Positions 1 through 8,804 of a DNA stretch of 64,000 nucleotides are shown in pieces. Source of the DNA: Antarcticimicrobium sediminis (lineage in GTDB: Bacteria > Pseudomonadota > Alphaproteobacteria > Rhodobacterales > Rhodobacteraceae); the NCBI RefSeq assembly GCF_004348975.1, contig NZ_SMFP01000003.1, positions 248,001 through 312,000 on the forward strand, read 5' to 3'. The position numbers and the translations under genes were made by a program. Position 1 is the stretch's first letter. Each line of letters starts with the position of its first letter. Under the pieces are notes generated by a model. It was not told the origin of the DNA and ran no database searches. It saw only the letters and a program-made list of their open reading frames with translations.

Positions 1-1302
1 GTCGTCAAAGGCTTCTGCGGTCTTTTCCGGCGCGCGGAAATAACCCGGCATGATATTTGGGCCTTTGACCCGCACCTCGAACCGGGCGTCCTCCTCGGGC
101 ACCAGCTTGACCGTCACACCGGCCATCGGCACACCCACCACGCCAGAACGCTCGGTCGGTTCCTGCTGGATCATGGTCGCGGGCGCGGTTTCCGTCAGGC
201 CCCAGGACGAAGTCATCAAAGGCACTTCGCCACGGGTCTCCATCGCCATCTGTTCAAACCCAGACCAGACCTCCTGAGGCAGCGAGGCGCCGGCGTAAAA
301 CAGCATGTCGAGATCCGACAACACCATCTTGCGCAGGTGATCGTCCTTGCGCATCGCCTCAAGCATCATCGAAAAGCCCACAGGCACGTTGAACAGCGCG
401 GTCCCCGAAATCAGCCCCAGATTTTCAACCGTGCGGCCAAACAGCCCCTTCACCGGCTTGCCGTCGTCGATATACAGCGATCCACCATTGGCCAGCATCA
501 TGTTGAAGTTGTGCGAGCCGCCGAACACATGGTTCCACGGCAGCCAATCGACGATCCGCGGCGGGCGATCGCGCAGGAACGGCAACGACTCGGCCAGCAT
601 CGCCTGATTGGCGCACATCATCCGCTGCGTCGTCATCACCCCCTTGGGGCTGGAGGTGGAGCCCGAGGTCATCAGGATCTTGACCACCGACTCCGGCGTA
701 ACCGCAGCAAAGGCGGCCTCGACATCCACACCCCCCGCGCCCTTCAGCAGGTCAGAGAACGGCGTCGCGCCCGAACGGCCCGGGCGGGACGATACGATCT
801 CGACCCCCTCGAAGACATCCAGCGCCAGCGCCTCGCCATAGGGACCGGCATCGACCGTATAAGCCAGCTTTGGCCCGATCAACTCCATCGCGTGGCGCAG
901 GCGGCCATGGGCTCCGGGGATCAACGCATATTGTTCCGCCACCGGCACCACCGGGATCCCGGCATATTGCCCGGCCAGCGACAGAATGCCGTGGTCCGCC
1001 CCGTTGCCCGACAGGATCATGATCGGCGTCTGCGGCCCCAATCCACGGCCCAGCAGCGCGGCGGCCACGGCGCGAACCTTTTGCAACACCGTGCGATAGC
1101 TCAGCTCGCGCCAACCGGGACCGCTGCGTTCGGCCAGAAACACCCGCTCGGGCGCCGCCTCTGCCCACTGGTGCAACCAGTCGCCGGTGCGGTCGGCAAC
1201 CGGCCCCAGCGCATCGCCCGAGCGTAGCAGGATGGTGCCGTCCGCCCGCTGTTCGCGCAAAACGTTATGCGGGCGATACCGCGATAGTGCTGTCATCGTC
1301 AT
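1..1302 (-). CDS. fcs: Feruloyl-CoA synthase-like AMP-binding ligase (3' end outside window)
   Basis: Adenylate-forming acyl-CoA ligase that would activate hydroxycinnamates (ferulate or p-coumarate) with ATP and CoA in the cytoplasm. 434 codons are present and the C-terminal domain runs off the window. The ATP-binding P-loop TSGSTSSPKGV lies at 630-690, and the segment RVKGPNIMPGYF near the window edge is typical of feruloyl-CoA synthases. The N-terminal RPHNVLREQRADG stretch also fits that family. ATG at 1302 has a GGGAGG ribosome site a few bases upstream. It is the last gene of an ech-marR-fcs operon, 3 bp after the MarR gene. Seen: motifs and operon. Inferred: the exact substrate; another aryl-CoA ligase specificity is possible. 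Confidence 0.85.
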   Translation of the reverse strand, partial: MTMTALSRYRPHNVLREQRADGTILLRSGDALGPVADRTGDWLHQWAEAAPERVFLAERSGPGWRELSYRTVLQKVRAVAAALLGRGLGPQTPIMILSGNGADHGILSLAGQYAGIPVVPVAEQYALIPGAHGRLRHAMELIGPKLAYTVDAGPYGEALALDVFEGVEIVSSRPGRSGATPFSDLLKGAGGVDVEAAFAAVTPESVVKILMTSGSTSSPKGVMTTQRMMCANQAMLAESLPFLRDRPPRIVDWLPWNHVFGGSHNFNMMLANGGSLYIDDGKPVKGLFGRTVENLGLISGTALFNVPVGFSMMLEAMRKDDHLRKMVLSDLDMLFYAGASLPQEVWSGFEQMAMETRGEVPLMTSSWGLTETAPATMIQQEPTERSGVVGVPMAGVTVKLVPEEDARFEVRVKGPNIMPGYFRAPEKTAEAFDD

Positions 1303-1305
1303 GGT

Positions 1306-1824
1306 TCATCCTCCCCTCGAACCTCCCTCAGAGCCACGCCGGATCCGGCTCATCGCCCGGATCACGACCTGTTTCGTCTCCTCCTCCATCCCGTTCAGCA
1401 TCCGCGCTTCATGACCGCGCACCGCCTCCAAGGCGCGTTCATACAGATGCCGCCCCGCCGGTGTCGGGTTCAGCGCATAGGCGCGCCGGTCACTCGGCAC
1501 CCGGTCACGGCTGATCAGATCGCGACGCTCCAACTCGTCCACGATCACCACCAGATTGGCGCGCTCCACATCCAGCGCCGCGGCCAGCTGTGACTGGCGC
1601 AGGCCGGGATTGTCCACGATCAGCACCAGCGCCGAATAGGTCACCATGCGCAGCCCCAAGGGCTTTAGCGTCTGGTTCAGATCGGCCTGCACCACGTTGA
1701 AGGCGCGCTTCATGTGATAGCCGATAAAGCCGCACAGCGTGGCGTCCGAGACCTGCGGGCTCTCCTCCCCTTGCGCCACTGCGGCGATGTTCGGCGTGGG
1801 TTTCCCGGCCCCGCTGCGGCTCAC
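1306..1824 (-). CDS. MarR-family regulator of the hydroxycinnamate operon (CouR/FerR-like)
   Basis: 172-residue winged-helix repressor of the MarR family. The helix-turn-helix region is around LRQSQLAAALDVERANL and the wing around RDRVPSDRRAYAL. The GTG start overlaps the stop of the upstream hydratase gene (1821-1824), and the stop is 3 bp before fcs, so all three genes are probably one transcript. MarR proteins lying within hydroxycinnamate operons (CouR, FerR) typically respond to the CoA thioester made by the ligase; that role is inferred here from position. The first 25 residues are poorly conserved for the family. A candidate operator is the TATAACT direct repeat in front of the operon. 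Confidence 0.85.
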   Translation of the reverse strand: MSRSGAGKPTPNIAAVAQGEESPQVSDATLCGFIGYHMKRAFNVVQADLNQTLKPLGLRMVTYSALVLIVDNPGLRQSQLAAALDVERANLVVIVDELERRDLISRDRVPSDRRAYALNPTPAGRHLYERALEAVRGHEARMLNGMEEETKQVVIRAMSRIRRGSEGGSRGG

Positions 1825-2597
1825 TTGCCCGATCCAAAGCTGGGCGCACGTTTTTCAAGAAAGGCGGCCAGCCCTTCCACCGCATCCGGGCTGGTCTGGG
1901 TCAGCGCCGCGCACAGGCTTTCGGTAAACAGCCCCCCGGCCTTGTCCATATCCTCGATCCGGCTGAGTGCTTGGATCATCACATAGTTCGACAGCGGCGC
2001 ATTGGCGGCAATCTTGGCAGCCAGATCCATCGCCATCGCCAAAGCCTCGCCCGCGCCGACCGCGTAATGCGCAAGGCCCAGCGCGACCCCCTCGTCGGCG
2101 CTGTATTTGCGCCCGGTCAGCATCATCTCGATCATGCGGTCGCCCCCCAGAATGCGCCCCACCCGGACAGAGGCGCCGCCGCCGACATAGATCCCGCGCC
2201 GCCCCTCGGGCAGTTGAAAGATGGTCGAGGGTTCCGCGATGCGCACATGGGTTGCGGTGGCCAGTTCCAGCCCGCCCCCGATCACCGCGCCCGCCAGCGC
2301 AGACACCACCGGCAGCCCGCCGTATTGGATGCGATCCATCACCGCGTGCCAGTTGCGCGAATGGCGCATGGTGCCCTCAGCATCGCGGGCGACATGTTCG
2401 CCAAGATCAAGCCCCGAGCAATAATGCCCGCCCGCCCCGGTCAGAACCGCCACCTTGGCCGCCTCGGGCGGGTGCGAGAAAAAGGCGTCGATCTCTTCCA
2501 GCAACTGGTCGCACATGGCGTTGCGTTTGTCTGGACGGTTCAGGGTCAACACGGCAATCGCGCCCTGAAGGTCGATCGAAAGCATGGGCTGGGTCAT
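1821..2597 (-). CDS. Enoyl-CoA hydratase/crotonase family protein
   Basis: 258-residue crotonase-fold enzyme, first gene of the operon with the MarR regulator and feruloyl-CoA synthase. Both glutamates used for hydration are present: GGGLE near residue 110 and QLPEGRRG near residue 130. The oxyanion-hole stretch AGGHYCSGLDLGEH is clear. Context suggests it hydrates, or hydrates and cleaves, hydroxycinnamoyl-CoA. The sequence looks like a general crotonase rather than a classic hydroxycinnamoyl-CoA hydratase-lyase, so lyase activity is only a guess. ATG at 2597 is preceded by GGGGAGG at good spacing. The promoter region lies upstream at about 2655-2684. Confidence 0.85.
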   Translation of the reverse strand: MTQPMLSIDLQGAIAVLTLNRPDKRNAMCDQLLEEIDAFFSHPPEAAKVAVLTGAGGHYCSGLDLGEHVARDAEGTMRHSRNWHAVMDRIQYGGLPVVSALAGAVIGGGLELATATHVRIAEPSTIFQLPEGRRGIYVGGGASVRVGRILGGDRMIEMMLTGRKYSADEGVALGLAHYAVGAGEALAMAMDLAAKIAANAPLSNYVMIQALSRIEDMDKAGGLFTESLCAALTQTSPDAVEGLAAFLEKRAPSFGSGK

Positions 2598-2640
2598 GGT
2601 ATCCTCCCCGGTTGCGGCCCATCCGTGGACAGCAATGGTA

Positions 2641-2663
2641 TATAACTGTTGTTCTTTATAACT
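2641..2663. promoter_or_regulatory. TATAACT direct repeat, candidate MarR operator
   Basis: Two copies of TATAACT at 2641-2647 and 2657-2663, 16 bp apart start to start, overlapping and just downstream of the proposed -10 box. A site here would let the MarR protein encoded by the second gene repress its own operon. The link is positional only. Confidence 0.35.
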
Positions 2664-2684
2664 AATAATTCGCAGAGTCGTAAA
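2655..2684 (-). promoter_or_regulatory. Candidate sigma70-type promoter of the ech-marR-fcs operon
   Basis: On the minus strand, TTTACG (2679-2684) and TATAAA (2655-2660) are separated by 18 bp in an AT-rich stretch otherwise unusual for this GC-rich window. It lies about 60 bp upstream of the first start codon. Confidence 0.45.
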
Positions 2685-2725
2685 GCAAATTCACAACAAG
2701 GCGCCGCCCTCGAACAGAACGGGCC

Positions 2726-2761
2726 AAAAGAAAAGGCGGCCCAAGGTTTCCCCGGGCCGCC
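2726..2761 (-). terminator. Rho-independent terminator downstream of the FAH-family gene
   Basis: Read on the minus strand: stem GGCGGCCC (2754-2761), 11-nt loop, GGGCCGCC (2735-2742), then a T-rich run TTTTCTTTT (2726-2734). It lies about 130 bp after the stop of the FAH-family gene and would end the 5008-2889 operon. Confidence 0.85.
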
Positions 2762-2888
2762 CTCTATCTGGTCTGAAACTGCTCAGAGGGTCTCGTTCGA
2801 CACCGCCCCCAACGCGACCGGCGCATCGCCATCGCAGGCCCGCATCTGATGCGACGATGCAATGGCCACCGCCAAAATCCTGTTGCGC

Positions 2889-3587
2889 CTAGTCCGCCGG
2901 GCCGATCTTCAACGCGATCGGGTCCAGACCGTCGATACCGCCGGTGATCACATCGCCCGCCACAACCGGACCAACGCCCGCCGGCGTGCCGGTCATAATC
3001 AGATCGCCCGGCATCAGGTGATAATATTTCGACAGGTCGGCCACGACAGCGCCCACGCTGTGGATCAGCTCATGCAGATGCGCGTCCTGCTTGACCACGC
3101 CATTGACCTCCAGATGGATGCGCTGCGGGCCGATCTCGCCCAGGTCAGCCGCCTTGCTCAAAGGCGCGAACACGGCCGAGCCCTCGACATCCTTGCCCAG
3201 ATCCCAAGGTCGCCGTTTGTCCTTCCCGACCTGCTGCAGATCACGCCGGGTCATGTCCAGCCCGCAGCCATAGCCATAGATCGCCGCCGCAGCCTGTTCG
3301 GCATTGGCGCGGAACACCGGGGCACCAATCACCAGAACCAGTTCCATCTCGTAATGGAAATTCTCGGTGCCCGGCGGATAGGGCAGCGTCTCGCCGCTCG
3401 CCAGTGCCGCCTGCGGCGATTTGGTGAAATAGAACGGCGCCTCGCGGTCTGGCTCTCCCCCCATCTCGATGGCATGGGCGGCATAGTTGCGCCCGACGCA
3501 AAAGATGCGCCCCACCGGGTACTGCGCCGCCTCGCCCTTGACCGGGACGGATTTCACCTTGGGCGGTTCAAACAGATATTGGGTCAT
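2889..3587 (-). CDS. Fumarylacetoacetate hydrolase family protein
   Basis: 232-residue protein of the FAH fold, which hydrolyses acyl-pyruvate type C-C bonds using a divalent metal. The family core is visible: IFCVGRNYAAHAIEMG near residue 30, the metal-binding FHYEMELVLVIG near residue 80, and LIMTGTPAGVGP near residue 205. The compact length and the MTQYLFEPP start resemble fumarylpyruvate hydrolases (NagK-like). I chose ATG at 3587, which has GAGGA 9 nt upstream; an in-frame TTG at 3605 is less likely. It is the last gene of a set with AroQ and an arylformamidase-like hydrolase, suggesting aromatic compound metabolism. The substrate is not shown by the sequence. Confidence 0.85.
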   Translation of the reverse strand: MTQYLFEPPKVKSVPVKGEAAQYPVGRIFCVGRNYAAHAIEMGGEPDREAPFYFTKSPQAALASGETLPYPPGTENFHYEMELVLVIGAPVFRANAEQAAAAIYGYGCGLDMTRRDLQQVGKDKRRPWDLGKDVEGSAVFAPLSKAADLGEIGPQRIHLEVNGVVKQDAHLHELIHSVGAVVADLSKYYHLMPGDLIMTGTPAGVGPVVAGDVITGGIDGLDPIALKIGPAD

Positions 3588-3679
3588 GTCGCGCGTTCCT
3601 CGCAAAATTCATGTTGTTTCAGCAGCGGAGGATCCCAGACAGGATCAGGAACCCCCCCGCCCTTGTCCTTGCCCACGTC

Positions 3680-4117
3680 TCAGCCCAGCAGCACCGCTAT
3701 CCGCCGCAGCGCCAGCTCATATCCCTGCACCCCGAACCCGGCAATAACCCCTTCGGCACGCAGCGACACATAGGAGTGATGGCGAAAGCTCTCACGCTTG
3801 TGCACGTTCGAGATATGCACCTCCAGCACCGGCCCCTCAAAGGCGTTCAGCGCATCCAGAATCGCAACCGAGGTATGGGTATAGGCCGCCGGATTGATGA
3901 TGATCCCCGACGCCGCCTCGCGCGCACGGTGGATCATCTCGACAATCTCACCCTCGTGATTCGACTGATACAGCGCGGTCTCCAGCCCCAGCGCATCGCC
4001 CAACGTGGCACAGCTCTGCGCCACATCCTCCAGCGTATCGCGCCCGTAAATCTCGGGTTCCCGCTTGCCCAGCAGGTTCAGGTTGGGTCCGTTGAGGATA
4101 TGGATCATCCGCGCCAT
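3680..4117 (-). CDS. aroQ: Type II 3-dehydroquinate dehydratase
   Basis: 145-residue dodecameric-type dehydroquinase that converts 3-dehydroquinate to 3-dehydroshikimate in the shikimate pathway or in quinate catabolism. Family signatures are [21 protein letters not shown] at the N terminus with the catalytic Tyr, QSNHEGEIV, the active-site loop [11 protein letters not shown], and [18 protein letters not shown] with the catalytic His. ATG at 4117 has AGGA 8 nt upstream; a second Met three codons on is the alternative. It lies between an arylformamidase-like gene and an FAH-family gene on the same strand, so it may be transcribed with them. Confidence 0.95.
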   Translation of the reverse strand: MARMIHILNGPNLNLLGKREPEIYGRDTLEDVAQSCATLGDALGLETALYQSNHEGEIVEMIHRAREAASGIIINPAAYTHTSVAILDALNAFEGPVLEVHISNVHKRESFRHHSYVSLRAEGVIAGFGVQGYELALRRIAVLLG

Positions 4118-4183
4118 GGCTGCGTCCTGTGATATGGGTCGGGGCAGACTAGGCAGGGCCGCACCAAGGCGCAACCACCCGCC

Positions 4184-5008
4184 TCACCCGATCAGCGCCC
4201 GCACCAGATCGCTGTCAGGCCGGGCCAGTTCCGCCACGACGGTAAAATGGTTGTGGCCCGGATCATAGTGGTCACGCACCCGCGCCCCGCCCTCACCCCA
4301 GATCTCGGCAATCATGCGGGTCTGGCGCAGGAACTCCGGACGCTCTGCCGCCCCGACCCAGAACAACGTGTCCAAATCCATGCGCGGAGCCAAAAGCGCA
4401 GCACTTTCTGCCGCCGCCTCGGCCTCGCTCAGCCGCAGAATATCGTTCATCTTGGAGCCCAACAGCGGACGCAGATCGTGCAGCCCGCTGAGCGAGACCA
4501 CCCGCTCCAGCCGCGCCGCCACGTCCGCGCGCAACGGTGCATTCTCGCAGGCCATGCGCGACACCAGATGCCCACCGGCGGAATGGCCGATCAGGCGCAC
4601 CGGCCCCGCCACCTCCTCCGCCGCTGCCGTGATCGCCTGCGCCATCTCGCCGGTCATCTGCGCCACCCGCCCCTCGGGCGCCAAGGTATAGCTCGGCATC
4701 GCCACCGCCCAGCCCTGCGCCAGCGGTCCGGCAGCCAGATGCGACCAGGCGCTCTTGTCGAACTTGTGCCAATAGCCGCCGTGAACAAATACGACGAGCC
4801 CGGCCGCAGCCCCCGCCGGGCGGAACAGATCGAACCGGTTGCGCACGCCAGAGCCATAGGGCAGATCCAGCTCGGCCCGCGCCGCGCTGCGCAGCACCGC
4901 CGCCTCCCCGGCCCAACGCGCCGCCATCGCCGCCGCCTCCGGCACATGGCCGGCATTGTCAAAGGCTTCGTCCCAATCAATCGGCCAAGCCGTCTGCGCC
5001 TTGATCAC
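4184..5008 (-). CDS. Alpha/beta hydrolase, arylformamidase (kynurenine formamidase)-like
   Basis: 274-residue serine hydrolase. It carries the HGGYW oxyanion-hole motif near residue 75 and the nucleophile elbow GHSAGGH near residue 142; a late PGHNHF holds the likely catalytic His. This combination is typical of animal-type kynurenine formamidases, which hydrolyse N-formylkynurenine in tryptophan breakdown. No kynureninase or tryptophan dioxygenase gene lies nearby, so the role is inferred from motifs alone and another esterase activity is possible. The start is GTG at 5008 with a GAGG-containing upstream region. It leads the group with aroQ and the FAH-family gene. Confidence 0.75.
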   Translation of the reverse strand: MIKAQTAWPIDWDEAFDNAGHVPEAAAMAARWAGEAAVLRSAARAELDLPYGSGVRNRFDLFRPAGAAAGLVVFVHGGYWHKFDKSAWSHLAAGPLAQGWAVAMPSYTLAPEGRVAQMTGEMAQAITAAAEEVAGPVRLIGHSAGGHLVSRMACENAPLRADVAARLERVVSLSGLHDLRPLLGSKMNDILRLSEAEAAAESAALLAPRMDLDTLFWVGAAERPEFLRQTRMIAEIWGEGGARVRDHYDPGHNHFTVVAELARPDSDLVRALIG

Positions 5009-5082
5009 CCTACACCCTCACCCTGATTTTCCGCGCCACCCTAGGCGCGCAGCAATTCCCGAACAAGCGTAGCCGCGCCACT

Positions 5083-5130
5083 TTTTCTGGCCGGAAATAC
5101 TCCGGGGAGCTTGAGGGGCTAGCCCCTCAA
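5083..5130 (+). repeat. Intergenic repeat copy A (AAATACTC family) with a palindrome
   Basis: TTTTTCTGGCCGGAAATACTCC at 5083-5104, core AAATACTC, followed by a perfect 20-bp palindrome (TTGAGGGGCT and its complement) at 5111-5130. It sits in the 140-bp gap between two minus-strand genes. The same core recurs near 8760, 14800 and 30920. Confidence 0.8.
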
Positions 5131-5148
5131 TTCCCACTCACGTCCAAC

Positions 5149-6423
5149 TCAACGCCGCGCATCGACCAGATGGGTCAACGCCGCACCGGTCTCGAAAAAC
5201 GCCTGCCGCAGGCCAGTACATGGCTCCCCATATGCGTCCACCACGGGCACCGGCAGGCCACTGTCACCGCCGCTCAGAAGCGCCTGCGCCAGTTCGCGCC
5301 CGAACAAGGTGCCCGGCCCGATCCCGCGTCCGGAATAGCCGAACACGCTCAGCGCGCCGGGACCCAACCGCACCACCTTAGGCACATGATCCGAGGTCAT
5401 GGCGATGCGCCCGCACCACTCGACCTCCAAGGGCTGCCCCGCCAGCGCCGGGAACAACCGCGCCAGCTTGCGCCGGGCCCATCCGCGATGCAGCGCCGCA
5501 CCGGGGTGCCCCAGATCACCCATCGCCCCGATCACCATCCGCCCCGCAGCGTCCATCCGGAACGAGGACATGATCCGCCCGGTATCCCAGCCGCCCTCGC
5601 CCCCGGGCAGAATATCGCCCCGCAGCGCCTCAGGCAGCGGCGCGGTGGCAAGCTGAAAGAAATGCACGGCTGTAAAGGCCGGGGCCGGCATCCCGACGCC
5701 GCCCTGATGATAGGCATTGCTCGCCATCAGCAGCGCCCGCGCGCGGATCGTGCCGCCCGGCGTTTCCACCAGCCACCCGCCCTGCGCAGGACGCACCGTG
5801 CGCGCCGGGCTCTGCCCATGCAGATGCGCCCCCGCCGCGACCGCCGCCCGCGCCAACCCGCGCGCATAGGCCAGCGGCTGCAACGTGCCCGCGCGCGGAT
5901 CGAACAGCGCCCCGTGAAAGGCCGCTGATCCCAGCCGGGCCCCTGCCTGCGCCGGCTGCAACAGCTCCACCGGCGCACCACTGGCCACAAGCTGCGCGTG
6001 GCGCCGCCGCAGATCGGCCATCCCGGAGCGGGAATGGGCGCAATGCAGCGTCCCGGCGCGCACCGGCTCGCAGGCGATGCCATGCTGCACGATCAGCGAG
6101 AACACCAGATCAGGCGCCCCGGCCAGCGCCGCAGTCAACCGATCCCCCGCCGCCTGCCCCATCTGGGCGCGGATATCGGCGGGTGGCAGCCACAGCCCGG
6201 CGTTGACCAGCCCCACATTGCGGCCCGATCCGCCGTGGCCGATCTCCTTGGCCTCGAGCAGCCGCACCTCGGCCCCCGCCTGCGCCGCATGCAGCGCCGC
6301 CGAGACGCCGGTAAACCCGCCGCCGATCACCACCAGATCCGCCTGCGCATCGCCCTGCAGCGGCGGCGCCTGCACCGCCTCGCCGCAGGTCTGCGCCCAA
6401 AGCCCCTGCTCCGCCGCGCTCAT
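5149..6423 (-). CDS. FAD-dependent oxidoreductase of the DAO (glycine/D-amino-acid oxidase) family
   Basis: 424-residue cytoplasmic flavoprotein. The FAD-binding Rossmann motif GGGFTGVSAALHAA lies near residue 33, GHGGSGRNVGLVN follows near residue 62, and FGYSGRGIGPGT near residue 365 is the C-terminal FAD contact. The overall pattern resembles gamma-glutamylputrescine oxidoreductase (PuuB)-like enzymes that oxidise amines or amino acids. Its ATG overlaps the stop of the fused E1 gene (6420-6423), so the two are translationally coupled. One possibility is that it makes an oxo-acid used by that dehydrogenase. The substrate is unknown. Confidence 0.85.
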   Translation of the reverse strand: MSAAEQGLWAQTCGEAVQAPPLQGDAQADLVVIGGGFTGVSAALHAAQAGAEVRLLEAKEIGHGGSGRNVGLVNAGLWLPPADIRAQMGQAAGDRLTAALAGAPDLVFSLIVQHGIACEPVRAGTLHCAHSRSGMADLRRRHAQLVASGAPVELLQPAQAGARLGSAAFHGALFDPRAGTLQPLAYARGLARAAVAAGAHLHGQSPARTVRPAQGGWLVETPGGTIRARALLMASNAYHQGGVGMPAPAFTAVHFFQLATAPLPEALRGDILPGGEGGWDTGRIMSSFRMDAAGRMVIGAMGDLGHPGAALHRGWARRKLARLFPALAGQPLEVEWCGRIAMTSDHVPKVVRLGPGALSVFGYSGRGIGPGTLFGRELAQALLSGGDSGLPVPVVDAYGEPCTGLRQAFFETGAALTHLVDARR

Positions 6424-8606
6424 ACCCCCCGCCCCGCAAGGTTCACCGCCGCAGCGACGATGTCCTCACGGCTGGGTAGCGGCGCGGCATAGGCCGGGCC
6501 GGTGGCGATGAAACTGTCCTGCGCCGTCAGCCGTGCCGCCGAAATGCCCTGTTCTGCAAACAGCGTCATCAGCGCCTCTGATACATTGCCCGACTTGCGG
6601 CATTCATCCACCACCAGCACCTGCGCGCATCCCGCCACCGCCGCCAGCAGCGCCGCCTCGGGCAGGGGCGCCAGCCAGCGCAGGTCGATCACCCGCACCG
6701 CCAGCCCCGCCGCCGCGATCTCCGGCAGCGCTTGGCGCGACAGGAAATGCCCGTTGCCATAGGTGACGATGGCCAGATCGGCCCCCTCACCATGCACGCC
6801 GACCTCGCCCAATGCGATCCGCGCATCCGGCGCCGGATAACGGCTCAGCCAGCCACCGTCCCCCGGCTCATGCAGATCCCGCATCGGATACAGCGCGATC
6901 GGCTCCAGAAACACCACCACGCGGTTTTCCTCCCGCGCCAGCCGCACGGATTCGCGCAACATCATCGCCGCCTCGGCCCCGGTGGAGGGGCAGGCAAGGA
7001 TCAGCCCAGGAATATCGCGCAGCACCGCCAGCGAGTTGTCATTGTGGAAATGCCCGCCAAAACCTTTCTGATAGCCCAGCCCGGCGATGCGCAGCACCAT
7101 CGGGTTGCTGAACTGCCCATTGGAGAAAAACGGCAGCGTCGCCGCCTCGCCGCGGATCTGGTCTTCGGCATTGTGCAGATAGGCCAGAAACTGGATCTCG
7201 GGCAGCGGCAGAAACCCATTATGGGCCATCCCGATCGACAGCCCCAGAATCGATTGCTCGTCCAGCAGCGTGTCGATCACCCGGTCCGACCCGAACCGCG
7301 TCTGCAACTTCTGCGTCACCCCATAGACCCCGCCCTTGCGGCCCACGTCTTCGCCCATCAGCACGACGTCGCCATGTTCCAGCATCAGATCGGCCAGCGC
7401 CCAGTTGATCAGGCGCGACAGGATCTGCGGCTCGTCCTGCGCCTTCAGATCGCTGCCGAACACCGCCGCGCGTGCCTGCGCCGAGGGCCCGTTGGTGGCC
7501 GCGCAAGCGCGCGACGGCGGGACAATGCTCGCCATCACCTCGGCGGCGGTTTGCAGATGCGGCCGCGTCACCGCCTCGCGCGCGCGCGCCTCGACCAGCG
7601 CACAGCTGTCTTCATAGATCGCCAAGGCCTGATCGGGCTGCAACGCCCCGGCCTGCGCCAGCAACCGCACCGAATGAAGCAGCGGATCATTGGCCTCATC
7701 CGCCTCGACCTCGGCCTTGCTCAGATAGGTTGTCGGCACATCCGCCCCGGCATGGCCATAAAGCCGCACGGTGCGCAGATGCAAAAACGCTGGCTTGCGA
7801 CGGCGGCGCACATACTCGGCCGCCTCCCGCGCCACCGCATGGGCTTCATACAGATCCAGCCCATCCGCCTTGAAATACCGAATCCCGGGTCGATGACCCA
7901 TCGACGCCTCGATCCAGCCCGTCGGCGTCTTGACCGAGATGCCGATGCCATTGTCCTCGCACACGAACAGCAGCGGCAGCGGCCCCCCCTGCACCGAGGT
8001 CCAGCCAGCGGTGTTGATCGCCCCCTGCGCAGTGGAGTGGTTGGCCGAGGCATCGCCAAAGGAACACATGGCGATGCCGTCCACGGCCAGCTCCCGATGC
8101 TCCGGCGGCCGCCGCCGCGCCAATCCCAGCGCATAGGCCGCCCCCACCGCCTTGGGCAGATGACTGGCAATGGTCGAGGTCTGCGGCGGGATCATCAACG
8201 CCTTGGAGCCCAACACCTTGTGCCGCCCGCCCGAGATCGGATCCTCAGACGAACAGGCAAAGGACAACAGCATGTCCCAGACCATATCCTGCCCCGGAAC
8301 CTGATCCGCCCGCGCAAGCTGGAACGCCGCATCGCGGTAATGCAGGAACGCGATGTCATCTGGGCGCAGCGCATGCGCCACCGCCGCCATCCCCTCATGC
8401 CCGGAAGAGCCGATGGTATAAAATCCCTGACCGGCCCGCTGCATCGCCCGGCTGGTGCGGTCAAGCGCCCGGCTCAGGCATTGCGCCCGAAACAGCGACA
8501 CCGCCGCCTCACCCGACAGCCCCGCCCGCGGGGACGGCCCCTCGGGGAAATCCTGTGCCGCCACGCGGGACAGGAAATTGCGATGAACGATCTCGGCGCG
8601 ATCCAT
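6420..8606 (-). CDS. Fused E1 alpha-beta thiamine-diphosphate 2-oxoacid dehydrogenase
   Basis: 728-residue fusion of the alpha and beta subunits of a pyruvate/branched-chain 2-oxoacid dehydrogenase E1. The alpha part covers about residues 35-370 with the ThDP motif GDASANHSTAQGA (about 184) ending in EDNGIGIS (about 217). The beta part covers about 390-728 with LMGEDVGRKGGVYGVT and DTLLDEQSILG. E1 enzymes decarboxylate a 2-oxoacid and pass the acyl group to a lipoyl E2. No E2 or E3 gene is in the window, so it either borrows these from another locus or acts alone. ATG at 8606 follows a GAGGGG site. The substrate cannot be read from the sequence. Confidence 0.85.
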   Translation of the reverse strand: MDRAEIVHRNFLSRVAAQDFPEGPSPRAGLSGEAAVSLFRAQCLSRALDRTSRAMQRAGQGFYTIGSSGHEGMAAVAHALRPDDIAFLHYRDAAFQLARADQVPGQDMVWDMLLSFACSSEDPISGGRHKVLGSKALMIPPQTSTIASHLPKAVGAAYALGLARRRPPEHRELAVDGIAMCSFGDASANHSTAQGAINTAGWTSVQGGPLPLLFVCEDNGIGISVKTPTGWIEASMGHRPGIRYFKADGLDLYEAHAVAREAAEYVRRRRKPAFLHLRTVRLYGHAGADVPTTYLSKAEVEADEANDPLLHSVRLLAQAGALQPDQALAIYEDSCALVEARAREAVTRPHLQTAAEVMASIVPPSRACAATNGPSAQARAAVFGSDLKAQDEPQILSRLINWALADLMLEHGDVVLMGEDVGRKGGVYGVTQKLQTRFGSDRVIDTLLDEQSILGLSIGMAHNGFLPLPEIQFLAYLHNAEDQIRGEAATLPFFSNGQFSNPMVLRIAGLGYQKGFGGHFHNDNSLAVLRDIPGLILACPSTGAEAAMMLRESVRLAREENRVVVFLEPIALYPMRDLHEPGDGGWLSRYPAPDARIALGEVGVHGEGADLAIVTYGNGHFLSRQALPEIAAAGLAVRVIDLRWLAPLPEAALLAAVAGCAQVLVVDECRKSGNVSEALMTLFAEQGISAARLTAQDSFIATGPAYAAPLPSREDIVAAAVNLAGRGV

Positions 8607-8749
8607 GCGGGCCCCTCTGCTTTTCCCATTCTTGCACCGGGCACATCAGCACAAGTTCAGCGGAGATAAAAGCGCAGAGAAAAGCACAGAGAAAGGCGGC
8701 GAAGTCGGGCAGCCGCCTGCGCGCCCCGCGAAACCGGCCGCCCCCCATG

Positions 8750-8788
8750 CTTCTTCTTGGCAAAAATACTCCCGCCGGAGGCTCCGGC
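8750..8788 (+). repeat. Intergenic repeat copy B (AAATACTC family)
   Basis: CTTCTTCTTGG (8750-8760) then CAAAAATACTCCCGCCGGAG, running into the near-palindrome GCCGGAGGCTCCGGC. It lies in the gap between the acyl-CoA dehydrogenase gene and the fused E1 gene, both on the minus strand. Confidence 0.8.
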
Positions 8789-8804
8789 AACAGCCAAGCC
8801 GGGC

